From Verminephrobacter eiseniae EF01-2 (GTDB taxonomy: Bacteria; Pseudomonadota; Gammaproteobacteria; Burkholderiales; Burkholderiaceae_C): DNA of 64,000 nt. The DNA lies in contig NC_008786.1 in the NCBI RefSeq assembly GCF_000015565.1, positions 4,700,501-4,764,500 of the forward strand, in the 5' to 3' direction. The notes below the pieces were generated by a model. The model made no database searches and had not been told where the DNA came from. It saw nothing but the letters and a program-made list of their open reading frames with translations. Below, in pieces: positions 9,216-17,156 of the stretch; the first letter of the stretch is position 1; every line of letters starts with the position of its first letter. A program made the translations under genes and the position numbers.

Positions 9216-10462
9216 GCGAAGGCCCCTGCGCGCAGCAGGACGGCCTGCGTTTCGTGGTCGTAGCCCAGCGCGCCCAGAACCTCGCAACTGTGCTCGCCCA
9301 GCCGAGGCGCCGCAGACCCGAGTTGCCACGGCGAAGCCGACAAGCGGTACGGGGCGCCCGGCACGGCAAACCGGGCGCCGCTGTACGGATGCGTCGTCTG
9401 CTCGAAAAATTGCCGGAACGCCAGTTGCCGGTTTTGCAGCAAATCGGCCGTCGTGCTCACGGGGCAGATCGGAATGCGTCGCCGCTGCCCTTCGGCATAC
9501 AACCGGGCCTTGGTTTGGCTGGCTGCGAACGGCAGGAAGATGTCGGCAAAAAGGCGCTTGGCCTGTTCCGTGTGCAGGAATTGCGCATCGAGCCAGCGCG
9601 GCTCGCGCAGTTGCTCGGCGCCCGGCGCGCCGCCTTGCACCAGCCACTCGGTGGTGGCATGCCAGAATTTGTTGGCGGCAACGCCGCCCGCCATCAGGTA
9701 CACCATGCCGTCGCTGCACGGAAACACACCGGTGCCCGCCTGGCGCTGCTCGCCGCCGTTGCGTTTGCGGATCTGCTGCTCGAGCTCGACGAACTGCACC
9801 GCGTTCTCCAGCGCCATCGTGACACTTTCCTGCACCGACACGTCGATATGTTGGCCAGTCGGCCGGCCCCCCTGGTCTTGCGCCACCGACAGCGCCACCA
9901 GCGACGCCACCGCAGCGAACTGGGCCGCGCAGAGGACGGCCTGGTTGCCGTAAGCGGCGGTAGGCGCAAGGCCGGGATAGCCGCCGAGCGAGAGCAGCCC
10001 TCCGAAAGCCAATGCCACCAGATCATCGGCCTGGAAATGGGCGAACGGGCCGTCCTGACCAAACGGCGTGATGCTGGTCACGACCAAAGACGGTTGCGCG
10101 CGCAGCAAAACCTCGGCCCCAAGCCCGCGCGCGCCCATGCGCCCGGGCGGTTCGGCCTCGATCACCAGGTCGGCGTTGCGCACCAGTGCCAGAAAAACCT
10201 CGCACGCCGCTGAGTGCTCCAGGTCCAAGGCGATGCCGCGCTTGCCCTGATTGAAGTAAGCAAAGCTCAGACTGCGTTCCCGATGCGCCGCATGGCCCAG
10301 GAAAGGCCCTTCGCGGCGGTTGGCAGCGCCGGCCACGGGCTCCACCAGCACCACATCGGCGCCGAGTTGGGCGAACAGTTTTCCGCAGTACTGCTCGCTG
10401 CCTTGGCAGAGGTCGAGAACCCGTATGCCTTGCAGAGGTCCCGGGGCGATCAAGGAGTGCAT
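9212..10462 (-). CDS. Family III CoA-transferase subunit with Asn at the catalytic Asp position
   Basis: A 416-residue CaiB/BaiF protein that opens the operon. GADVVLVEP (34-42) is the CoA-binding strand. Where its partner has Asp174, this protein reads YGNQAV, with Asn173. The usual nucleophile is therefore missing and the protein may be a structural subunit of a two-protein CoA-transferase. An earlier in-frame start exists at 10573, but the domain begins at MHSLIAPG, so 10462 is preferred; the ribosome-binding signal is weak (GGAG is poorly placed). It is transcribed divergently from the Bug gene at 10708. Confidence 0.85.
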   Translation of the reverse strand: MHSLIAPGPLQGIRVLDLCQGSEQYCGKLFAQLGADVVLVEPVAGAANRREGPFLGHAAHRERSLSFAYFNQGKRGIALDLEHSAACEVFLALVRNADLVIEAEPPGRMGARGLGAEVLLRAQPSLVVTSITPFGQDGPFAHFQADDLVALAFGGLLSLGGYPGLAPTAAYGNQAVLCAAQFAAVASLVALSVAQDQGGRPTGQHIDVSVQESVTMALENAVQFVELEQQIRKRNGGEQRQAGTGVFPCSDGMVYLMAGGVAANKFWHATTEWLVQGGAPGAEQLREPRWLDAQFLHTEQAKRLFADIFLPFAASQTKARLYAEGQRRRIPICPVSTTADLLQNRQLAFRQFFEQTTHPYSGARFAVPGAPYRLSASPWQLGSAAPRLGEHSCEVLGALGYDHETQAVLLRAGAFA

Positions 10463-10544
10463 GTCTGGTGGAGATGACGGCCAAAAGTGCCGCAGATCGT
10501 AGGCGTCAAGCCACTGCGAAGACAAGCCGGCAGAGGACAAAATC

Positions 10545-10629
10545 AGTCCATATATCGATATTTCTACGGGCATCTATCAGTGCACGAAAGCAGTATTTTC
10601 GTACTGTCATCAATATCAACATATGGACT
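10545..10629. promoter_or_regulatory. Divergent control region with paired AGTCCATAT half-sites
   Basis: In the 245-base gap between the CoA operon and the plus-strand Bug gene, AGTCCATATATCGATATT (10545-10562) recurs in inverted form at 10612-10629, matching at 15 of 18 positions. The stretch is far more AT-rich than its surroundings. Two arms about 50 bases apart between divergent genes look like a looping operator for a shared regulator. No regulator gene adjoins it. Confidence 0.55.
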
Positions 10630-10707
10630 ATTTTTTGACCATTCCCTGCGCATCCCGGAAGCGGCATGGCCGACACTCGCGGGCATTGCGAATCGAAGGA
10701 GTCCCGC

Positions 10708-11685
10708 GTGCCTTACGAGCCCATCCGGATCCGGCGCCAGTGGCTGGCAGCCGTCATGCTGCTGGCGGCGGGCAGTGCCGCACAGACCCAGGACTTCCCC
10801 AACCGGCCGATCCGCCTGATTGCCCCGTTTGCGGCCGGCGCCAGCACCGACTTCCTGGCGCGCACGATCGCGCAAACCATGTCCAGAAACCTGGGGCAAC
10901 CCGTGGTGGTGGACAACAAGCCCGGCGCCGGCGGCATCCTGGCCGCCGAGCAGACGGCGCGCGCCGCGCCGGACGGTTACACCTTCATGCTGACGTCCGC
11001 CGGCATCGTCACGATGAACCAAAGCATCTACAGCCAGTTGCCCTACGACCCGATCAAGGAATTCGCGCCGCTCACGATCGCCGTGCGCATGCCGATCGTC
11101 GTCGTGGTGCACCCGTCGCTGCCGGTCAAGAGCGTGCCGGAGTTGCTCGCCTATGCGCATGCCCACCCCGGCAAGCTCTCCTACGGATCGTCCGGGGTCG
11201 GCACCTCACAGCACCTGGCGGGCGAGTTGTTCAAGTCGATGACCAAGGCCAGCATCCTGCACATCCCCTACCGGGGCGGCGGCCCGGCGATGAATGACCT
11301 GTTGGCCAACCAGATCGGCCTGATGTTCGTGCAACTACCGTCGGCTCTGCCGCAGATTCAGGCGGGCAAGGTGCGCGCCATAGCCATCGGCAGCGAGCAG
11401 CGCGACCCGAAATTGCCGGCTGTCCCGACGGTGTCCGAGTCGGGCCTGAAGGGCTACAACTCGGACACCTGGTACGGCTTCGTGATGCCCACGGGAGCGC
11501 CACCGGCCATCGTGCAAACGCTGTACCAGGCCATCATCGCTGCGCTGAAGGAAAACGCGCAGCGGCTGTCCGGGCATGGCTTCAATGTCGATGGCGGCAA
11601 CCCGCAACAGATGGCCGACACGATAGCGACCGAGGCCAAAAAATGGGCGCTCGTGATCAAGGCCGCCGACATCAGGGCTGATTGA
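10708..11685 (+). CDS. Bug-family periplasmic binding protein
   Basis: A 325-residue TctC/Bug receptor. A GTG start at 10708 is preferred because AAGGAG lies 7-8 bases upstream and the signal peptide (RRQWLAAVMLLAAGSAAQTQ) begins shortly after; an ATG at 10666 would add 14 unlikely residues. Motifs are RPIRLIAPF, VVVDNKPGAGG, APDGYT and IPYRGGGP. Its position opposite the CoA-transferase operon, with a shared palindromic control region, suggests it captures the substrate of that pathway, presumably a di- or tricarboxylate. No membrane components are encoded here. Confidence 0.88.
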   Translation: MPYEPIRIRRQWLAAVMLLAAGSAAQTQDFPNRPIRLIAPFAAGASTDFLARTIAQTMSRNLGQPVVVDNKPGAGGILAAEQTARAAPDGYTFMLTSAGIVTMNQSIYSQLPYDPIKEFAPLTIAVRMPIVVVVHPSLPVKSVPELLAYAHAHPGKLSYGSSGVGTSQHLAGELFKSMTKASILHIPYRGGGPAMNDLLANQIGLMFVQLPSALPQIQAGKVRAIAIGSEQRDPKLPAVPTVSESGLKGYNSDTWYGFVMPTGAPPAIVQTLYQAIIAALKENAQRLSGHGFNVDGGNPQQMADTIATEAKKWALVIKAADIRAD

Positions 11686-11737
11686 TGTGCAACACCCCCG
11701 AGGCGCCTTCGGCGCGCGCCGGGTTGGAGGCCGCGCC

Positions 11738-12065
11738 ATGCACGAGCAAACCATGCGCCGCAAGGGCTTTCTGCTGCGCGCACCCGCGCAAGTCACCGGT
11801 GCCTGTCCGGGGCGCAGCGCCCCGGCCGCACCCGGCGGGCGCTTTGCGTCGGGCCCGTTGCGCATGATCTGGCCTTTCCACCCGGGCGCTTCGGTGGATG
11901 GCGTGGCCCGCCCGGTGGCCGAACGGATATCCAGGAAGCTCGACCCAAGCGGAGGTCGTGGACAACGAGCCGGGGATCAACGCCGCCATCGGCGCGCAAG
12001 CGGTCGTCAGCACGCCGCCGCACGGCTGCACGGCTGCACGGCATTCTTTGCCACCGTTTTATTGA
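11738..12065 (+). pseudogene. Decayed Bug-family gene
   Basis: The first frame starts at ATG 11738 behind a GGAGG and gives a degenerate signal region, then the Bug motif LRMIWPFHPGASVDGVARPV. After a frameshift near 11945-11955 the second frame reads VVDNEPGINAAIGAQ and then PPHGCT, corresponding to VVDNRPGAGG and PDGYT, and stops at 12063-12065. About two thirds of the protein is missing. It lies 53 bases behind an intact Bug gene, suggesting an old tandem duplication. Confidence 0.7.
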
Positions 12066-12139
12066 ACTATCGAGCCATTGCAACCGCATCAGGATGAATG
12101 TATAAACACCTATGCAGATAAACTCTATTCTGGATCATC

Positions 12140-12379
12140 ATGAACACCATTCGCTGGAACATTGCCGTGTCATCGGACACGGATCAGTCCGTGCGCATGT
12201 TCCTAGCGTCGCGAGGTGGCGGCCGCAAGGGTGACCTGTCACGCTTCATCGAGGAGGCGGTGCGTACCTATATCTTCGAGCGTGCCGTTGAACAGGCCAA
12301 ACAAGCAAACACCGACGTGAGCGAGGCCGATTTGACCGCCATCGTGACCGAAGCCGTGCAATGGGCACGCGAGCGCTGA
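12140..12379 (+). CDS. Ribbon-helix-helix-type antitoxin
   Basis: A 79-residue protein. The segment RWNIAVSSDTDQSVRMFLAS resembles the beta strand and first helix of ribbon-helix-helix DNA-binding proteins. The C-terminal half is charged and helical, as expected for the toxin-binding tail. It is followed with a TGATG overlap by a PIN-domain gene, the usual order of antitoxin then toxin. It probably represses its own promoter; the AT-rich stretch upstream (12080-12135) is a likely promoter. The family call rests mostly on size, helix pattern and partner. Confidence 0.7.
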   Translation: MNTIRWNIAVSSDTDQSVRMFLASRGGGRKGDLSRFIEEAVRTYIFERAVEQAKQANTDVSEADLTAIVTEAVQWARER

Positions 12380-12798
12380 TGCGGGTCGTCCTCGACACCA
12401 ACGTGCTGCTCAGTGCGTTACTCTCGCCACACGGCGCAGTCGATGCCATCTACCGCGCATGGCAGAAGGATCGTTTCGATCTGGTGACTTCGACCACGCA
12501 AATCGACGAACTGCGCCGCGCAAGCCGCTATGCGAAGTTCAAGGATGTGCTCCAGCCGCACCGCGTCGGCACGATGGTCAACAACATGCGCCGCTCCATC
12601 ATGCTGGACGCGCTGCCGCCTCTGGCCGATGGAATCGAAGCCAACGATCCGAACGATAGGTTTTTGCTGGCAATGACGCTGGCAGGCGACGCCGATGACC
12701 TCGTGACGGGCGATCACCGCGCCGGACTGCTGCAACGAGGCAGCCTCGGTCGCACGCGCATCATCACCCCGGTCACTTTCTGCGCCGAAGCGCTTTGA
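12379..12798 (+). CDS. PIN-domain toxin (VapC-like ribonuclease)
   Basis: A 139-residue PIN-domain protein. The acidic metal-binding residues expected for PIN nucleases are visible: Asp6 in VVLDTNVLLSALL, Glu44 in QIDELRRA, Asp93 in NDPNDRF and Asp112 in VTGDH. Such proteins are usually sequence-specific RNases held inactive by the upstream antitoxin. The ATG at 12379 overlaps the antitoxin stop, giving coupled translation. The module sits in an accessory stretch next to an IS630 element and a dead Bug gene, so horizontal acquisition is plausible. Confidence 0.82.
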   Translation: MRVVLDTNVLLSALLSPHGAVDAIYRAWQKDRFDLVTSTTQIDELRRASRYAKFKDVLQPHRVGTMVNNMRRSIMLDALPPLADGIEANDPNDRFLLAMTLAGDADDLVTGDHRAGLLQRGSLGRTRIITPVTFCAEAL

Positions 12799-13092
12799 GG
12801 CCATGCCGGTCAGTTTCCGGTCCACCACCCAGCGAGAGCGCCATGGGGTGGGGCGCGATGGTCGATACGCTGATGCCCGCCATCGGAAGACCGCGCGGAT
12901 CGCGGAGCGCCACCGTGCACAGGTCGGGAATCTCCAGCAGGTCGCGCACGATGTAGCAAAGTGCAGGGCCTGCCGCTACTGTTCCCGGAAATGGGCGTCG
13001 CCCCGCTGCGTGGCTGCACGCCGCCGCCCATGGCCGATTTCATCATCGGCCGGCTACCGACGGACAACGGCCGACCGAAGTCCAGGCGCGCC
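12799..13092. other. Gap of 294 bases with a possible gene fragment
   Basis: No intact gene is visible. On the minus strand a frame around 12830-12975 reads like protein (for example LRDPRGLPMAGISVSTIAP) and faintly recalls the C-terminal effector domain of IclR-type regulators, but it has neither start nor full domain. The IS630 element begins at the right edge and may have cut it. Confidence 0.25.
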
Positions 13093-14208
13093 TAGTTCAC
13101 TGCACCATTGAAACAACACCCCATTTGTGGTTAAATGCAACGCATGGGAAAAATGAATCTGACCGACGCCGAGCGAGACAAATTGCTGACTGCCACACGT
13201 AGCCGCACGGCGCGCGTGGCGGACGTGCGCAGGGCCAAGCTGATCCTCATGCTCGAAGAGGGTCAGTCGCGCGACACCATCATGCAAAGGCTCGAATGCG
13301 ACTCGCGTTTCATCTCCCGCTGGTCCAGCCGCTTTCTCAGCGAGCGCCTGGCGGGCATGTACGCCCGGCACCCGGGACGCACGCCCAAGCAGCCACCGGC
13401 CAAACTGGAGGCGCGGGTGCTCAACTACACGCTCAGGCGCAAGCCGAGCGATGGCTCCACGCACTGGAGCAGCTACAAGCTGTCGGCTGAACTTGGTGAC
13501 GTATCCGTTTCTGCGGTTCAGCGCATCTGGCGCAAGCACAACGTGCGAGCGCAAAGACTGGATCGACACATGGTGTCCAACGACCCGGACTTTGAGACCA
13601 AGGCGGCCGATGTGATCGGGCTGTACCTCAATCCACCGGCGCACGCCGTGGTGTTCTGCGTCGATGAGAAGACCGCCATCCAGGCACTCGATCGCAAGGA
13701 CCGGATGCTGCCGCTGTCGCCAGGGCGTGCCGAGAGCCACGGATTCGAGTACAAGAGAAACGGCACACTGAGCTTGTTCGCGGCGCTGAACACCGCCACC
13801 GGCCAGGTGCTGGGCAAGACCGCGGCGCGCCACACCAGCGAGCAATTCGTTGCCTTCCTTACCGACATCGTCGCCAGCCAGTGCGAGCGGCAGGAGATCC
13901 ATGTCATCTGCGACAACGTCAGCAGCCACAAGACCCAGCGCGTGCGGGACTTCCTTGTACGGCACGGCAACGTGCGCATGCACTTCACACCCACGTACTC
14001 GTCGTGGCTGAACCAGGTGGAGAACTGGTTCTCGCGCATTCAGCGTGATGTCATAACCCGCGGCGTATTTACCTCGGTGAAGGACTTGGGGCGAAAGCTG
14101 ATGCGCTACATCCGCGAACACAACAAGAATCCCAAGCCCATCAAGTGGAAGTACGACGATCCATCAAGGCGCATTCGGCAGGTGCTTATTCAATGATGCA
14201 GTGGACTA
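13093..14208 (+). mobile_element. Complete IS630-family insertion sequence
   Basis: The element is bounded by TA on both sides (13093-13094 and 14207-14208), as expected for IS630 target duplications. Terminal inverted repeats are GTTCACTGCACCATTGAA on the left and GTCCACTGCATCATTGAA on the right, differing at two positions. One transposase gene fills the interior. It cuts a gene whose 3' part continues at 14209. Confidence 0.88.
13135..14196 (+). CDS. IS630-family transposase
   Basis: A 353-residue DDE transposase, intact in one frame. The N-terminal half is a helix-turn-helix region (about 1-140). The catalytic triad is Asp177 in FCVDEKTAI, Asp260 in VICDNVSSHK and Glu296 in SSWLNQVENWF. 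Alternative ATGs at 13144 and 13153 are also possible starts. Because reading frame and both ends are intact the element may still be active. Its terminal repeats differ from those of the local MITE family, so it is not the obvious mobiliser of those. Confidence 0.9.
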   Translation: MQRMGKMNLTDAERDKLLTATRSRTARVADVRRAKLILMLEEGQSRDTIMQRLECDSRFISRWSSRFLSERLAGMYARHPGRTPKQPPAKLEARVLNYTLRRKPSDGSTHWSSYKLSAELGDVSVSAVQRIWRKHNVRAQRLDRHMVSNDPDFETKAADVIGLYLNPPAHAVVFCVDEKTAIQALDRKDRMLPLSPGRAESHGFEYKRNGTLSLFAALNTATGQVLGKTAARHTSEQFVAFLTDIVASQCERQEIHVICDNVSSHKTQRVRDFLVRHGNVRMHFTPTYSSWLNQVENWFSRIQRDVITRGVFTSVKDLGRKLMRYIREHNKNPKPIKWKYDDPSRRIRQVLIQ

Positions 14209-14451
14209 GGACAGGAAAAGATTCTGCAGGTGGTCGACGAGCTGCAACCCGAGATCGACAGGCTGGACGAGATGGGAGAGTCCTTCCTGTCGCTGTACGA
14301 GGGCTTCGTTAGACATCCGCTCGAGAGTGGCAACAACGAAGTACGGCTGAAGTGGCACCGGCCCCGTGGTGAACAGGCGGCATCCAAATTTGATCTTTTG
14401 ACGCAGCGACTGTATGCCATGGGACTCAAACCTACCGAAAGAAACCGATGA
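14209..14451 (+). pseudogene. 5'-truncated hypothetical gene cut by IS630
   Basis: An open frame begins at the IS boundary (first residues GQEKILQVVDELQPE) and runs to the stop at 14449-14451. The remaining 80 or so residues are charged and helical, with no recognised domain. The original start lies to the left of the insertion and is not found before 13093, so that part is lost or rearranged. Its stop overlaps the start of the following hydrolase (ATGA), so the two were once an operon. Confidence 0.6.
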
Positions 14452-15449
14452 AACAACTAATTTGGATTGCCGTGCTCATGATTATTCTGACTTTTGTTGG
14501 CTTTGGATTGCTATTGTGGTTGGGTGGTCCTGCGGAGCCGCCGACCATGCAGGGCATCACCCAGGCGTTTGGCGCCGTCGACTACAGCGATGCACCTGAG
14601 CCAATGCAATTTGCCAGCCGCAATGGTGACAAGCTGGCCTATCGCCACTACCCACCTGCACAGAGTTCGCCTTCGGTGCAAGGCTCGGTGGTGCTGGTGC
14701 ATGGCTCGTCCGCCACCAGCAAGAGCATGCACCCGCTGGCCAACGCTTTGGCAGCGGCCGGCTATAGCGTGTATTCGCTCGACATTCGTGGTCACGGGGC
14801 TTCAGGGGCCAAAGGACACATCGACTACGTGGGTCAGCTTGAGAATGATCTGAGCGATTTCGTTAAGCAGATGCATCCACCGCAGCCGAGTACTTTGGCT
14901 GGCTTTTCGTCGGGTGGAGGCTTCGTACTGCGCTATGCGGCCAGCACGGAAGCCAAAGCCTTCCAGAGCTTTCTGTTGCTGTCGCCTTTCGTGCATCAAA
15001 GTGCGCCCACTCAGCGTGAAAACAGTGGGGGCTGGGTTCGAGTGGGCGTGCCACGCCTGATCTTGTTGCAGGCGCTCAACGGGATGGGCCTGTCACAACT
15101 TAACCATCTGGCGGTGACGCGATTTGCCATTGACGAAGCCAATAGGGATCTATTGACGCCTAGCTACGACTTGAACCTCACTGCGAACTTCAGACCGCGC
15201 GACGACTACCAGACTTCGATTCGTGCAGTTACGCAACCACTGATGGTGTTGGCGGGAGACAAGGACGAGGCATTTCACACAGAGCACTTTGCCGACGTTT
15301 TTTCCGTCAGCCCCGGGTTGATCGGTGTGAAGCTGTTGCCCGGCATCGACCACGCAGGTTTGATCTTGCAGCCAGATGCTTTGCAACAGGCAGTCGCCGC
15401 CGTGTCCAAGTTGCAAGCGCCGAAGATCCAAGCAGACGTAAAACCATGA
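14448..15449 (+). CDS. Membrane-anchored alpha/beta hydrolase (lysophospholipase-like)
   Basis: A 333-residue serine hydrolase. An N-terminal hydrophobic helix (about 4-25) is likely a membrane anchor or uncleaved signal. VVLVHGSS (81-88) is the oxyanion region. The nucleophile elbow GFSSG gives Ser154, and AGDKDE (acid, probably Asp273) and IDHAG (His302) complete the triad. It resembles monoacylglycerol lipase/lysophospholipase enzymes; the substrate is unknown. GC content is lower than in the flanking catabolic genes, hinting at a different origin. It is coupled to a truncated gene upstream and a tiny ORF downstream. Confidence 0.8.
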   Translation: MKQLIWIAVLMIILTFVGFGLLLWLGGPAEPPTMQGITQAFGAVDYSDAPEPMQFASRNGDKLAYRHYPPAQSSPSVQGSVVLVHGSSATSKSMHPLANALAAAGYSVYSLDIRGHGASGAKGHIDYVGQLENDLSDFVKQMHPPQPSTLAGFSSGGGFVLRYAASTEAKAFQSFLLLSPFVHQSAPTQRENSGGWVRVGVPRLILLQALNGMGLSQLNHLAVTRFAIDEANRDLLTPSYDLNLTANFRPRDDYQTSIRAVTQPLMVLAGDKDEAFHTEHFADVFSVSPGLIGVKLLPGIDHAGLILQPDALQQAVAAVSKLQAPKIQADVKP

Positions 15450-15625
15450 TCAATCTTCGCGCACCCATCGTTCGCACGACTTTGTTTTCATCGGGCGCTG
15501 CGGCATTACGCACACGTACTCAAAACCGTTCACGTGGCTTGCGGTTGGGCCAGTGGTTCGTGGCTCTGTTGCTGTTGGGTTGGATGGCGTGGGCTGCGGC
15601 CGCTGACACGCCAGATGCAGCCTGA
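15446..15625 (+). CDS. Small putative membrane protein (59 aa)
   Basis: An ATG at 15446 overlaps the hydrolase stop (ATGA), and the frame closes with TGA at 15623-15625. The product begins MINLRAPIVRTTLFSSG, has a basic middle (RTRTQNRSRG) and ends in one hydrophobic stretch (FVALLLLGWMAWAAAA) followed by a short polar tail. The coupled start and hydrophobic helix suggest a real small protein expressed with the hydrolase. No homologue is recognised. Confidence 0.45.
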   Translation: MINLRAPIVRTTLFSSGAAALRTRTQNRSRGLRLGQWFVALLLLGWMAWAAAADTPDAA

Positions 15626-15647
15626 CCCCCGGGTTTTCCGGCAGCCC

Positions 15648-15692
15648 CCCCCTGTGCCCCCTGTGCCCCCTGTGCCCCCTGTGCCCCCTGTG
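15648..15692. repeat. Tandem array (CCCCCTGTG) x5
   Basis: Five identical 9-base units in a row in a non-coding stretch. The period is a multiple of three, so slippage would not alter a frame passing through it. Confidence 0.9.
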
Positions 15693-15896
15693 ACCGATAC
15701 CGCAAACCGCAGCGGATGCCGGGCGTGCGCGCCCTGCCCGGTATCGACACCGGCCGCAAACACCCGCGTTCAGCGAACGCGCCGGGGAATGCGCCGGGCA
15801 TAGCCTCGACCAGCGTCTGCGCACTGTGCCCGCGCGCGCGATGGGCAGCGCGGCGACATCAGCATCGCCGGCATGGCCGCGCTGCTTGCGCAGTGC

Positions 15897-15941
15897 ACCG
15901 GCCAGACCGGCCAGACCGGCCAGACCGGCCAGACCGGCCAG
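15897..15941. repeat. Tandem array (ACCGGCCAG) x5
   Basis: Five identical 9-base units, about 200 bases from the first array and unrelated to it in sequence. Equal period and copy number in two unrelated arrays point to a local slippage process. Confidence 0.9.
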
Positions 15942-16178
15942 TCGCATGACGCCTGCGGCCCAGGCGATCCGGTTTCCGTACCACGAGGGTGTCGCCTGGC
16001 AAGTGGCTGCGCCTTGTCCCAAGCCAGGGCGATTGGCCCGCGCACCGCTCACCAGCGGGCGATGACGAGCCAACGAAGGCTACATAATCTGATGCGCCGC
16101 CCCGGGTTGCAACCATCCGGTGGACATTGCCTGCGCCCTTCCCATCATCAGGAAAGTTGCAAGCCACGCGAGGCCACC

Positions 16179-17111
16179 ATGAAAGCACTGCGCACCGGTT
16201 ATCTTTCCATCGCCGTTTATTGCGTCAGCACCGCGCTGTCCGCCGTCTGGGTGACATTTTCGTTTTCACAGATCAGCGGGGCGGCGCTGACGTTCATCAC
16301 TTTGCTCACCGCGTTCGTGATTTTCTTCGGCGCGCACTTGCTGTCCGGTGGACGGCCCTCCCGCCTGCTGCGCACGCACTTGGCCGATGTCGTGATCCTG
16401 AACGTATTGACCGTGGCCGCATGGTTCTTCATGTTCCTCGCGCTGCAACGCATCGAGGCGTCTGTCGAATCGGCGATCTATCAGGGCTGCGTGCCGGTCG
16501 CCGTGCTCGTCTGCGTGGTGTACACCCGGCAGGTGCCGTTCCAGTCACTGCGCACGCTCGGCTGCGTGCTGATCTCGCTGTGCCTGTTTGGCCTCGTTGC
16601 CGCGCGCATCACGACCGCCGGCGCCATCGTGATCGCGCCGGCGCGGCTCTACGCCGGTATCGCGCTGGCCACCGTCGCCGGGCTGGCTGGCGGCCTCTAT
16701 GTTTATTGGTCGGGCAAGGTCGTCAGGCAGTCGCAGTGCGCGACGCTCGACATCCTGAGCAACCGCTTCTACCTGCTGCTCGTCGTCACGGGCGCGACGG
16801 GCTATGCGCAGTTCTCGGGCGCGACCGCCGAATCATTCGCGCCCGCGCTGATCGGCAAACTGGTGCTGCTGTCGATGGTTTCCGTCGTCATTCCCGCCTT
16901 CACGCTGCAGCACGCGATCGGATCGCTCGGCGCGTCGCGCGTCTCGATCATCACCCCGTTCGTACCGGCGCTCGCACTGGTCGTCGAACAGCGATTGGCC
17001 GGTTGGCCATCACCGGTGGTTCCGGCACTGATCGTCGCGACCTGTGTGGCCATCGTGCTGTCGAACGTCTGGCTGACCGTGCAGGCATCGGCCAAGATCC
17101 CCGTCAGATGA
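16179..17111 (+). CDS. DMT-superfamily (EamA-like) permease
   Basis: A 310-residue hydrophobic protein with about ten predicted membrane helices arranged as two EamA-type repeats. It begins MKALRTGYLSIAVYCVSTAL and ends with a long helix before a short polar tail. The drug/metabolite transporter family exports or imports small metabolites, and no substrate can be read. GAGG lies just upstream of the ATG at 16179. It stands alone, with an array-containing gap before it and MITE copy 2 forty-five bases after its stop. Confidence 0.78.
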   Translation: MKALRTGYLSIAVYCVSTALSAVWVTFSFSQISGAALTFITLLTAFVIFFGAHLLSGGRPSRLLRTHLADVVILNVLTVAAWFFMFLALQRIEASVESAIYQGCVPVAVLVCVVYTRQVPFQSLRTLGCVLISLCLFGLVAARITTAGAIVIAPARLYAGIALATVAGLAGGLYVYWSGKVVRQSQCATLDILSNRFYLLLVVTGATGYAQFSGATAESFAPALIGKLVLLSMVSVVIPAFTLQHAIGSLGASRVSIITPFVPALALVVEQRLAGWPSPVVPALIVATCVAIVLSNVWLTVQASAKIPVR

Positions 17112-17156
17112 GTGATCCGGTCACCGCCGCGCAGCACGAACGCCTTATGTCGCTGC

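Larger units (their letters stand above)
15626..16178. other. 553-base gap with two 9-bp tandem arrays
   Basis: No convincing gene is visible. The stretch contains two separate five-unit arrays with 9-base periods (15648-15692 and 15897-15941). Frames crossing them give collagen-like or proline-rich repeats that look like by-products of the arrays rather than protein. The promoter of the DMT permease gene presumably lies near the right edge. Confidence 0.5.

Noticed and set aside
12810..13067. A minus-strand gene beside the PIN toxin
   Set aside because: Only about 50 codons look protein-like, with no proper start, stop context or complete domain. Kept as a low-confidence fragment.
13093..14208. 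IS630 element as the parent of the MITE family
   Set aside because: Both use TA, but the ends GTTCACTGCACCATTGAA and GTGTCGCGTCACCGATCA are not related, so this IS probably does not move the MITEs.
15648..15941. Possible CRISPR or repeat protein at the 9-base arrays
   Set aside because: Units are 9 bases with no spacers, and the collagen-like translations have no start or flanking domain. Simple tandem arrays.
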